From positions 1 through 33,797 of the forward strand of contig CAKZMU010000062.1 in the NCBI GenBank assembly GCA_937129145.1: DNA of 33,797 nucleotides. Reading direction: 5' to 3'. The translations under genes and the position numbers were made by a program. Below, in pieces: positions 1-6,876 of this stretch. Each line of letters opens with the position of its first letter. The first letter of the stretch is position 1. The notes beneath the pieces were generated by a model. That model searched no databases and was not told the origin of the DNA. It worked only from the letters and a program-made list of their open reading frames with translations. This stretch comes from an uncultured Lacinutrix sp. GTDB lineage: Bacteria; Bacteroidota; Bacteroidia; Flavobacteriales; Flavobacteriaceae.

Positions 1-282
1 ATCGAGTTTCGCGATTGCCAACAAATGTCGGTAATGGTCTTTTTTAAGTTTAGACGCTGAGTTGGAGGTTAGGCCCAATAAGGTGAGCAACAAGGCCACA
101 ATCGTTGCCGAGGCTAGCGCGATCGTATTGCAAAGCGTATTGATGCCGGCAATTGAACTTTTAATGAGCTCTTTGGCCTCATAGCCACTAAGTTCCCCTA
201 AAAGATAGGTGCCCAGACCCATTACCAACATAGAAATAACGCCACCGGTAATAGCTCGATTTGTATATCTACTTGTAATCAT
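1..282 (-). CDS. Small membrane protein, C-terminus cut by window edge
   Basis: An open frame begins with an ATG at 280-282 and stays open for 94 codons to the left edge, so its C-terminus lies outside the window. The visible part starts with a basic segment (MITSRYTNRA). Two hydrophobic stretches follow at about residues 12-28 and 46-72, and then a Lys-rich tail ending near AIAKLD, so two membrane passes with a basic cytosolic segment are likely. I do not recognise the family. The codons are noticeably richer in G and C (about 44% by count) than the rest of the window. It lies about 90 bases beyond a minus-strand terminator, so it is probably transcribed from its own promoter. Function unknown. 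Confidence 0.6.
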   Translation of the reverse strand, partial: MITSRYTNRAITGGVISMLVMGLGTYLLGELSGYEAKELIKSSIAGINTLCNTIALASATIVALLLTLLGLTSNSASKLKKDHYRHLLAIAKLD

Positions 283-368
283 TTAATGTCAATATAATAA
301 ACAAAATTCCTATTGTAAGTTGAGATGGGATGAAACTAGCTGCCGAGAGTTTTGCATCGGAATAGATG

Positions 369-397
369 AAAAAAGGGAACGTCCCCACGTTCCCTTT
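369..397 (-). terminator. Rho-independent terminator, minus strand
   Basis: There is a perfect 11-bp stem (372-382 with 387-397) around a 4-base loop. On the minus strand the stem is followed by a run of six T, whereas on the plus strand there are only three T. It therefore acts leftward, on RNA coming from the pheT side, and insulates the gene at 1-282. It lies about 460 bases past the pheT stop. Confidence 0.75.
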
Positions 398-664
398 CCA
401 TGTTAAGTATTTCATCAGAATCGATGTAATTCCTAACCTACTCAGGGTAAAAATAAAATAATGTAGCGACATCGTTTGGCTCAAATGGTTAAAATGGTAT
501 CACAATCGATTATGCGCTTACCAAAAAAATCAACTTGCACTATTTTTACAGGCACTAATCGGTATTCGATTGACAATCTATACATTGAGCGGATGGCACA
601 GATGTTAAGATATATATTGATTCTAATTTTGTTACTGATCAGTATGCTTAAGAAATTCGTGATA

Positions 665-727
665 AACCGCCTGCCCGGCGGGTAGGTTACACGAATGTGC
701 ATGAACCCGCCTGCCGGTGGCCAGGTT
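665..727. repeat. Two GC-rich imperfect palindromes
   Basis: Two copies of a motif of the form AACC(C)GCCTGCC..GG..AGGTT lie at 665-688 and 704-727, 15 bases apart. In the first, CCTGCCCG pairs with CGGGTAGG through one G-T wobble. They stand out in AT-rich surroundings. Similar GC-rich CCTGCC/GGCAGG palindromes are scattered between genes in several Flavobacteriaceae (from memory). Function unknown. Confidence 0.6.
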
Positions 728-767
728 TTTACCGGGAAAAAGAAAATTTCACCTATTCTTGAACGAG

Positions 768-833
768 TTACCCTAATAAATCTGCGATTTTATCTAATAA
801 ATCGAGCATTTTTAGCGCCTGATTAGGTACCAT
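768..833 (-). CDS. Possible 21-residue microprotein after pheT
   Basis: A short frame starts at an ATG 22 bases after the pheT stop and ends in TAA. It encodes 21 residues (starting MVPNQALKM) whose second half, LLDKIADLLG, would form an amphipathic helix. The same frame stays open upstream into the end of pheT, so it could equally be the tail of a decayed gene or chance. The A-rich bases before the ATG suit a flavobacterial start. No homologue is recalled. Confidence 0.2.
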   Translation of the reverse strand: MVPNQALKMLDLLDKIADLLG

Positions 834-855
834 TATTTTATCGTTCGTACTTAAA

Positions 856-3285
856 TTAGCGTAGCTCGGCGTGCAATTCTTTTTCGTACCGCAGCTGTAG
901 TTTTCCCATTATTTTATCGATTTGTTTGTCGGTCAAGGTACTTTTGTCATCCTTTAAAGTAAAACTGACTGCATAAGACTTCTTTCCTTTTGGTAGTTTT
1001 GAACCCTTGTATACATCGAAAAGGTTGATGCTTTTTATCAACTTCTTTTCCGTATGAAAACCGAGGTCATATATTTTCTTAAATGGTACCTCATCATCCA
1101 AAAGCAAAGCGAAGTCCCTTTTAACTTCAGGATATTTAGGTATTGCAGTAAATTTAATTTTATTACGTTTTGCGACTTCAAGTATATTATCCCAGTTAAA
1201 ATCGGCAAATAAAACGTCTTGTGAAATGCCAAACGATTTTAAAATTGATTTCTTTACCATTCCAAAATCTACCAATTTGGTTTTACCAAGTCCCATGCTC
1301 AACCCTTCGCTAAACATGTCATTTTTAATAGGCGATGTTCTAGCTCTAGAAATGCCTAAACGGTTTAATACAGCATCCACACTTCCTTTTAAGTAAAAGA
1401 AATCACTTGCTTTATTCTCTGAGTTCCAACGTTCAGCTGTTTTATTCCCAGTTACCAATAAACTTAAATGCTTATGCTCTTCACGAGCGTCATTGTAGTT
1501 GTGATAGGTTTTACCAAACTCAAATAGTTTTAAACTAGTTTGTCGTCTGTTGATGTTATGGGCAATTGCTTCTAAACCTGAAAATAATAATGACTGTCTT
1601 AAAACAGACAAATCATTGCTTAAAGGATTCAACATAACCACATTATGTTCTTCTTTAAGTTGCTCACTTAATTCAATATAATTAGGCGTTGTTAAAGAGT
1701 TAGCCATAATTTCGTAAAATCCTTGTGATACTAATTGGTCACCAACCACATTTTGTACTTTATGGTCTTCATATCTAGAAGAATTCGAAATGGAAGCGTT
1801 TAATTTTTCTGTAATGCCAATGTTATTATAACCATACACACGCAAAATTTCTTCAATAATATCAGCTTCACGTTGCACATCGTTTCTATAGCCAGGAACA
1901 GTTAATCCTAAACCAGTTTCGGTAACATTGTTAATAGTAATTTCTAACGACATTAAAATGCGCTTAATAATTTCACGAGGAATTTCTTCACCAATCAAGT
2001 TCTTTGCGTTTTCAAAACTTAAACGCACTTGAAAATCTTCAATTTTTACAGGATATTCATCAATCACATCACTAGTAATTTCACCTCCAGCAATGTCTGC
2101 AATTAATAAAGCAGCACGTTTTAAAGCAAACTCAGTAATATTTGGATCAATGCCTCTTTCAAATCTAAACGATGCATCTGTGTTTAACGCATGGCGTTTA
2201 GCAGATTTTCTAATAGACACAGGGTCAAAATATGCACTTTCTAAGAAAATACTTGTGGTTTCATCAGAAACTCCAGAATGAATACCTCCAAAAACACCAG
2301 CAATACACATTGGTTTTTCTTTACCATCGCAAATCATTAAATCTTCTTCATGCAATTCGCGCTCTACTTCATCAAGTGTTGTAAACTTAGTTCCTGCAGG
2401 AAGTGTTTTTACAATAATTTTCTTATCTGAAATTTTATCGGCATCAAACGCATGTAACGGTTGCCCTAACTCATGTAATACGTAGTTTGTGGCATCTACC
2501 ACATTATTGATTGGCGTTAATCCAATAGCTTTTAAACGATGTTGTAACCAATTTGGTGATGCCGAAACCTTTAAATCAGAAATAGTAACTCCACAATAAC
2601 GAGGAGCTCTTAATTTATCTTGGACATCAATATCAATTTTCAGCGCACGATTATCAACATGAAATGCACTTAAAGAGGGTGTTATTAGCTCCAAATTTAC
2701 TTCTTGCTGAATCAATCCAGCTTTTAAATCGCGAGCGACTCCATAATGACTCATAGCATCAGCTCTATTAGGTGTTAAGCCTATTTCAAAAACTTGGTCA
2801 TTTTCAACATCAAAAATATCTGCAGCTAAGGTTCCGACTTTTAATTTCTCATCAAGAACCATAATACCATCGTGAGATGCTCCAAGACCTAATTCATCTT
2901 CAGCACAAATCATCCCATGACTTTCTTCACCACGAATTTTACCTTTTTTAATTTTCCAAGCTTCACCCTCAGGTGTATATAAAGTTGTTCCAATAGTGGC
3001 AACAGGTACTTTTTGTCCAGCAGCAACATTGGGCGCACCACAAACAATGTGTAAAGGGTTTTCTCCACCAACATCAACGGTTGTTACTTTTAATCTATCA
3101 GCATTTGGGTGCTGTTCGCAAGTTAATACTTCACCTACAACAATACCTTCTAAACCGCCTTTAACCGATTGGTAACTATCAATACCTTCAATTTCTAGTC
3201 CTAAATCTGTTAATAATTCGCCAGTTTTTTCGGCATCCCAATCTATGCTAATGAATTGCTTTAACCAATTATACGAAATCTTCAT
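856..3285 (-). CDS. pheT: Phenylalanine--tRNA ligase beta subunit
   Basis: This is the large subunit of the (alpha-beta)2 enzyme that charges tRNA-Phe in the cytosol. At 809 residues it has the usual length for the family. Visible parts in order: the N-terminal start MKISYNWLKQFI; an EMAP/tRNA-binding OB domain at about 40-150 (ending near GMICAEDELGLG); the B3/B4 editing domain at about 215-390 (GQPLHAFDADKI, FRFERGID); the B5 domain at about 400-480; the core with GVKD-like loops; and a C-terminal FDX-ACB anticodon-binding domain from about 715 (KYPEVKRDFALLLDD). The ATG at 3283-3285 fits the family N-terminus. pheS is not in the window. It is divergent from the thioredoxin lipoprotein gene, with a -7 box 22 bases upstream. 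Confidence 0.97.
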   Translation of the reverse strand: MKISYNWLKQFISIDWDAEKTGELLTDLGLEIEGIDSYQSVKGGLEGIVVGEVLTCEQHPNADRLKVTTVDVGGENPLHIVCGAPNVAAGQKVPVATIGTTLYTPEGEAWKIKKGKIRGEESHGMICAEDELGLGASHDGIMVLDEKLKVGTLAADIFDVENDQVFEIGLTPNRADAMSHYGVARDLKAGLIQQEVNLELITPSLSAFHVDNRALKIDIDVQDKLRAPRYCGVTISDLKVSASPNWLQHRLKAIGLTPINNVVDATNYVLHELGQPLHAFDADKISDKKIIVKTLPAGTKFTTLDEVERELHEEDLMICDGKEKPMCIAGVFGGIHSGVSDETTSIFLESAYFDPVSIRKSAKRHALNTDASFRFERGIDPNITEFALKRAALLIADIAGGEITSDVIDEYPVKIEDFQVRLSFENAKNLIGEEIPREIIKRILMSLEITINNVTETGLGLTVPGYRNDVQREADIIEEILRVYGYNNIGITEKLNASISNSSRYEDHKVQNVVGDQLVSQGFYEIMANSLTTPNYIELSEQLKEEHNVVMLNPLSNDLSVLRQSLLFSGLEAIAHNINRRQTSLKLFEFGKTYHNYNDAREEHKHLSLLVTGNKTAERWNSENKASDFFYLKGSVDAVLNRLGISRARTSPIKNDMFSEGLSMGLGKTKLVDFGMVKKSILKSFGISQDVLFADFNWDNILEVAKRNKIKFTAIPKYPEVKRDFALLLDDEVPFKKIYDLGFHTEKKLIKSINLFDVYKGSKLPKGKKSYAVSFTLKDDKSTLTDKQIDKIMGKLQLRYEKELHAELR

Positions 3286-3307
3286 TTGTGCGTTTCTTTA
3301 CAAGCAA

Positions 3308-3315
3308 CAAAGATA
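3308..3315 (-). promoter_or_regulatory. -7 box of pheT promoter
   Basis: The minus strand reads TATCTTTG, a perfect match to the Bacteroidota TAnnTTTG -7 consensus, 22 bases before the pheT ATG. This gives a leader of only about 15 nt. No TTG lies at a 17-23 base spacing, so the -33 element is not supported. Confidence 0.4.
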
Positions 3316-3402
3316 ATAATACTTCAGTCTTAATGAAATCTAAACAATTTTTTTATGTGCATAAATTGTTGTTATTTCGAGTTGTTGAACAAATTAGTAA
3401 GT

Positions 3403-4611
3403 ATGCGACATAGTTTATTGGTATTAGTGATATTGTTGGTTTTTTCTTGTCAAGAAAAAGAACAGAAAGCATTAGAAATTGGGACTTACAGAGGAAATAT
3501 AGTAGCTCAAGATAATCAAGCAATGCCATTTATGTTTGAAGTGACGTCTAGTACGACTTTAAAAATATATAATGCTGATGAAGTTATTGAGGTTGATGAA
3601 ATTACCTATAAAAATGATTCGGTGTTTATAAAATTACCGTTTTTTAGAACTGAAATTAATGGTAAGTTCGATGGCAAAAACATTAAAGGACAATGGATTG
3701 ATGCAGACAGAGATAGGTATGTGGAATTTTATTCTGAATATGGCGTTAAAAAACGATTTGATGATAAACCAACCAATAAAGATGTGGATGTATCTGGTGT
3801 TTGGGAAATGGAATTTAACGACTACGGAAACATTTATCCTGCTAAAGCTGTTTTAGAACAAAAAGGCAATATAGTTACTGGAAATATTAGAACGCCAACT
3901 GGCGATTATCGTTACTTAGAAGGGGTTGTAGCTGCTGATACGTTGAAGATTTCAACTTTTGATGGTGCTCATGCCTTTTTATTTAAAGCGCATGTAACCG
4001 ACTCGAGTATGGTTGGTGGTTTTTATTCTGGTAATCACTCTTTAGAAACTTTTGTGGCGAAGTCTAATCCAGAGTTTGAATTGCCTGATGCTTATACCTT
4101 GACTTTTCTAAAAGAAGGCTATGATACCTTTAATTTCTCCTTCCCAGATTTGGAAGAGAATATGGTATCTTTTACTGATGAGCGTTTTAAAGATAAAGTG
4201 GTTTTAGTACAAATTATGGGGTCGTATTGCCCAAATTGTTTAGATGAAACTAAATTCTATTCTAAGTTTTATGAAGCTAACAAAGACAAAGGTTTAGAGA
4301 TTGTAGCATTGGCTTTTGAAAACGCCAAAACCAAAGAAAAAGCTATTAACGGTCTTAACAGAATGAAAGAACGTGTTGGCCTAAATTACGAGATTTTAAT
4401 TGCTCAAATTGGTACGAACGATAAAGGTAAAGCCCAAGAAAAGCTACCAATGCTAAATAAAGTAGCGTCGTACCCAACCACTATTTATTTAGATAGAACA
4501 GGAAAGGTTAGAAAAATACATACAGGTTTTAATGGTCCTGCCACTGGAGAGAAATATGTAGAATTCCAAAAGGAGTTTAATGATTTTATGGAGGTGTTGT
4601 TGAGGGAGTAG
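3403..4611 (+). CDS. TlpA-like thioredoxin-fold lipoprotein
   Basis: This is a probable envelope thiol-disulfide protein. The start chosen is the ATG at 3403, because it gives a clean lipoprotein signal (MRHSLLVLVI then LVFSC, lipid-accepting Cys16). The open frame reaches further back to 3355 without a signal peptide, so the earlier start is rejected. Product 402 residues. Residues 20-240 form a beta-rich N-terminal half like those in flavobacterial TlpA proteins, with two similar segments (GTYRGNI, SGVWEMEF). The thioredoxin domain is at about 245-400, with active site GSYCPNCLD (Cys276, Cys279) and a cis-Pro region SYPTTIYLDRTGK. A reductase or chaperone role for exported Cys proteins is inferred. 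It ends two bases before the convergent next gene. Confidence 0.85.
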   Translation: MRHSLLVLVILLVFSCQEKEQKALEIGTYRGNIVAQDNQAMPFMFEVTSSTTLKIYNADEVIEVDEITYKNDSVFIKLPFFRTEINGKFDGKNIKGQWIDADRDRYVEFYSEYGVKKRFDDKPTNKDVDVSGVWEMEFNDYGNIYPAKAVLEQKGNIVTGNIRTPTGDYRYLEGVVAADTLKISTFDGAHAFLFKAHVTDSSMVGGFYSGNHSLETFVAKSNPEFELPDAYTLTFLKEGYDTFNFSFPDLEENMVSFTDERFKDKVVLVQIMGSYCPNCLDETKFYSKFYEANKDKGLEIVALAFENAKTKEKAINGLNRMKERVGLNYEILIAQIGTNDKGKAQEKLPMLNKVASYPTTIYLDRTGKVRKIHTGFNGPATGEKYVEFQKEFNDFMEVLLRE

Positions 4612-4613
4612 AT

Positions 4614-5630
4614 TTAATCCTTATTAGTAGTTACACTTTTTATTATTTCAACAATTTTATTTGATGACTCACTATCTTTTTCAGAATTTAAATATCCTGT
4701 TTGTTGATTTGAAAATATAGTATGTGTAGCTTCAATTAATACTGCACTTTTGGTTTGTGCATCTGTTCCAGCTGCTTTCGCAAAGGTTTCAAATGTAGAA
4801 AGCGCGTTTTGCCTATGTTTATTTAATGTTGCATTGTGTTTATGAGCTTTATAATTTCTATTACAAATTGATAGTCCATAAAACATAGCAGAAAGTATAA
4901 TCACTTTAGTAACTGAAAATTGAATTATTTCAGCACTTGATGATGTAGTGTCTGGAAAAAGAAAAATTAATATTATTGCAGCAAAAACAATTGCAATTAA
5001 AACACCAACAGTCCATTTAAGCCAGTTTTTCGATTGTCTTTCGTGCTCAGTTGATTCGGTATTGAAAATTTGAGAATGGCGAGAAACTCCAACCTTAGCA
5101 GCTGCTTCTTCAGCACTTTTTAAAGTCTCATTTAATTGACTTAAATATTCTTCTCCTTTTTTTTCAGTTTCCTTGGTCTTTTTGACAATGTCGGAAATAA
5201 GTTGGTCAATTTTAGCTTGTTGTAAAGATATATCATTGCCACTTAAAAGTCCTATATTTAGTAGGGGTAGGGTATGTTGATAGTAACCATCATACTGATT
5301 ATTTAACTGAGTGATTAAGCTATCTCTTTGATTTACTGGATTATTCTGATTAGGATTAAAGCTTTTGAAAGTCTCGAATCTTTCAATAACTACACTAAGC
5401 TGATTGCTAAAATTATTGAGTAAGTTATAAGGAACTTCTTCTAAATTTACAGTTTTAGCTCTATTAAATAAATCAATGGTTTTAATTATAGTTGGTTCGG
5501 CCTCTTTAAAAGATAATTGACTACCAAGTTCATTTTCTCTTACTAAATCCTCGATTTGAAATTCAGCTAGTTTTTCATAGTTAGCATTGATTTGTTCTAT
5601 TAATTGTTCATGTTGCTGTTTTGTTGCCAT
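4614..5630 (-). CDS. Two-TM protein with coiled-coil N-terminus, unknown function
   Basis: 338 residues, family not named. Residues 1-200 are polar and helical, with Gln/Glu/Lys-rich coiled-coil stretches (about 5-40 and 135-180). Two membrane helices follow at about 204-226 and 238-256. The last 80 residues form a cytosolic helical tail with a conserved-looking stretch (NKHRQNALSTFETFAKAAG, then ATHTIF and TGYL). From memory this tail occurs on other uncharacterised membrane proteins, some near defence genes, but that is weak. No catalytic motif is seen. The stop is two bases from the convergent lipoprotein stop, so the two transcripts probably overlap. A -7 box lies 24 bases upstream of the ATG. 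Confidence 0.8.
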   Translation of the reverse strand: MATKQQHEQLIEQINANYEKLAEFQIEDLVRENELGSQLSFKEAEPTIIKTIDLFNRAKTVNLEEVPYNLLNNFSNQLSVVIERFETFKSFNPNQNNPVNQRDSLITQLNNQYDGYYQHTLPLLNIGLLSGNDISLQQAKIDQLISDIVKKTKETEKKGEEYLSQLNETLKSAEEAAAKVGVSRHSQIFNTESTEHERQSKNWLKWTVGVLIAIVFAAIILIFLFPDTTSSSAEIIQFSVTKVIILSAMFYGLSICNRNYKAHKHNATLNKHRQNALSTFETFAKAAGTDAQTKSAVLIEATHTIFSNQQTGYLNSEKDSESSNKIVEIIKSVTTNKD

Positions 5631-5654
5631 TTAGCTTTGTTTAATGGTATTAAG

Positions 5655-5662
5655 CAAATTTA
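5655..5662 (-). promoter_or_regulatory. -7 box upstream of the two-TM protein
   Basis: The minus strand reads TAAATTTG, a perfect TAnnTTTG match, 24 bases before the ATG at 5630. No TTG -33 element at 17-23 bases. Confidence 0.4.
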
Positions 5663-5730
5663 TAAGAAATCTCAGTAAAACACTTATTTCACTCTATCTA
5701 GTTATTAACAGCTATAATCTTAAACATACG

Positions 5731-5872
5731 TTAATTAACAGTATGCTAACAACTTCCAGTCATTTAGCTAGCTAACTTTAATTTTGTAAATAAGTCAATT
5801 AAAAACGAACATGCAATGTTGGTTTTATAACTCAAAGCGCTCTTGGTTGGTGAGGCTTTGAGTTTTTTTGTA
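5731..5872 (+). ncRNA. Candidate small RNA A (orphan plus-strand transcript)
   Basis: A plus-strand terminator at 5829-5870 has no plus-strand gene in front of it, since the neighbours on both sides are minus-strand genes. Upstream is a -7-like box (TAACTTTA 5773-5780, or TAATTTTG 5779-5786). Further upstream, a block at 5731-5754 is almost identical to one in the next intergenic region (6653-6676). The similarity continues patchily to the hairpin, including AAGTCA at 5792-5797. This is what a small RNA of roughly 80-90 nt with its promoter and terminator would look like. No ORF of note is inside. Expression is inferred, not shown. Confidence 0.35.
5829..5870 (+). terminator. Plus-strand terminator of candidate RNA A
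   Basis: A 10-bp stem (AACTCAAAGC with GCTTTGAGTT), then a bulged G and an inner CTC/GAG helix, closes a 9-base loop. Seven T follow at 5863-5869. The minus-strand reading has no useful T run, so the direction is plus. Confidence 0.7.
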
Positions 5873-5887
5873 TCGTAGAATTAGCGG

Positions 5888-6613
5888 CTATTTCAAAGTT
5901 TTTTCAAACCATTTAATAATCTCGTCTTGAAGGTAAGGATGCTCTTTAATGATATAAGAGCCATGTTTGTTTCCAGGTGCAACTTCAACCTTCTTTTCGC
6001 CAGCTGTCATGTTAAATAGCTCGTTTGCCCAAGCGTCTCTTTTGCCACCTTGTTCATCTTTAGAAGCAATATGAAATACATTTTTAGGAGTAATAGTTTC
6101 CTTTCCGCTTAAGTTTTGTACTGCACTAGTTTTAGCTGAAAGCGACACAGCGGATTTAATGCCATAGTTGTTAGAAGACGCCACACAAGCTAAATTAGCG
6201 CCTATAGAAGTGCCAATTATTCCAATTCTATTTGTGTCTATACGTTTATCTTGCTTTAAAAATTTGATAGCTGCCTGTAAATCTAAAGGTGCTCTTTTTG
6301 GGTTGTTAAATAAATCTCCAAACTCGCCATCTTTCCCAGATAGTCCATGCATTCTAACATCGTAAGCTAAAACGGCATAACCTTCTTTTAATAAGGCTTT
6401 GAAAAGCGGTAACTCTAACCATTCTTTATGCGAAGAACCTCCTTGATGAATCAAAATAATTGCAGGGTATGATGCGTTTTGAGCGCTTGGTAATTGGTAA
6501 ACTGCATGGATGTTTATGTTGTCATCAGTTGTAAAACTTACTTCTTGAATATCTTGAGCATTTAAGAATGATGTCGAAATTATTATAAATAGGAATATTA
6601 GATTATTCTTCAT
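5888..6613 (-). CDS. Secreted alpha/beta hydrolase (dienelactone hydrolase-like)
   Basis: A probable periplasmic serine esterase or hydrolase of 241 residues. The start is the ATG at 6613; the frame could be opened at a TTG at 6640, but only the ATG gives a proper signal peptide (MKNNLIFLFIIISTSFLNAQ, cleavage after about residue 20). Motifs: oxyanion strand ILIHQGG (54-59), nucleophile elbow GTSIG with Ser136, acid Asp186 in ASKDEQGG, and catalytic His217 in NKHGSY. The order and spacing fit the DLH/prolyl-oligopeptidase-like branch. Substrate unknown. A -7 box is 24 bases upstream. It lies between the two related orphan elements, each within a minus-strand intergenic gap. Confidence 0.85.
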   Translation of the reverse strand: MKNNLIFLFIIISTSFLNAQDIQEVSFTTDDNINIHAVYQLPSAQNASYPAIILIHQGGSSHKEWLELPLFKALLKEGYAVLAYDVRMHGLSGKDGEFGDLFNNPKRAPLDLQAAIKFLKQDKRIDTNRIGIIGTSIGANLACVASSNNYGIKSAVSLSAKTSAVQNLSGKETITPKNVFHIASKDEQGGKRDAWANELFNMTAGEKKVEVAPGNKHGSYIIKEHPYLQDEIIKWFEKTLK

Positions 6614-6637
6614 TACGCTATGAGATTGTAGTTTGTT

Positions 6638-6645
6638 CAAAAATA
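6638..6645 (-). promoter_or_regulatory. -7 box of hydrolase promoter
   Basis: The minus strand reads TATTTTTG, matching TAnnTTTG, 24 bases before the ATG at 6613. The nearest upstream TTG sequences are 15 and 26 bases away, outside the usual 17-23. Confidence 0.35.
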
Positions 6646-6652
6646 TAAAATG

Positions 6653-6777
6653 TTAATTAACAATACGCTAACAACTACCTGAATATTATATATTTAACTT
6701 AGGCATACATAAGTCATCAATCAAATTGACATGTATGTACTGTTTTTTTAAGTCCAATCGAAAGATTGGGCTTTTTT
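6653..6777 (+). ncRNA. Candidate small RNA B (paralogue of 5731-5872)
   Basis: The block at 6653-6676 matches 5731-5754 at about 21 of 24 bases. After 18 further bases in both copies comes TAACTT, the core of a -7-like box (6695-6702 here). Then come AAGTCA (6711-6716) and an ACATG..TGT segment in both, and finally a plus-strand terminator. As in the other copy, no plus-strand gene precedes the terminator. The equal spacing favours a common origin of a promoter-RNA-terminator unit. Alternatives are duplicated regulatory DNA for the minus-strand genes, but the blocks sit at different distances from those starts (about 100 and 40 bases). Confidence 0.35.
6750..6777 (+). terminator. Plus-strand terminator of candidate RNA B
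   Basis: A 10-bp stem (AAGTCCAATC with GATTGGGCTT, one T-G wobble) closes a GAAA tetraloop and is followed by six T at 6772-6777. The minus strand would have A instead of T after the stem, so it acts rightward only. Confidence 0.75.
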
Positions 6778-6782
6778 AATCT

Positions 6783-6868
6783 GTCATTGTGAGAAATTTT
6801 TAATTTCGAAGTAATCTCATAATTAAGAACTTGATTTTTAAAGATTGCTTCACTTTGTTCGCGATGAC
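6783..6868. repeat. Interspersed palindromic element after recG
   Basis: An imperfect inverted repeat of 86 bases. The left arm starts GTCATTGTGAGA and contains GAAGTAATCT; the right arm, read in reverse, starts GTCATCGCGAAC and contains GAAGCAATCT. This has the look of the GTCATTGCGA...GAAGCAATCT palindromes dispersed between genes in many bacteria, including Bacteroidota (from memory). It sits 8 bases from the recG stop and would fold into a long hairpin in its 3' RNA end. Confidence 0.6.
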
Positions 6869-6876
6869 GAAGATTA

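Larger units (their letters stand above)
283..855. other. Gene-poor higher-GC stretch beyond pheT
   Basis: No convincing full-length gene is seen in these 573 bases. The stretch holds a minus-strand hairpin terminator (369-397), a pair of GC-rich imperfect palindromes (665-727) and a possible 21-residue ORF (768-833). Several 60-75 codon open frames on both strands cross the terminator or the palindromes and resemble no protein I know. It may contain decayed sequence. Confidence 0.6.

Noticed and set aside
269..702. Open frames of 69-73 codons on both strands at the left end
   Set aside because: One crosses the minus-strand terminator, others run through the GC-rich palindromes, and none resembles a protein family.
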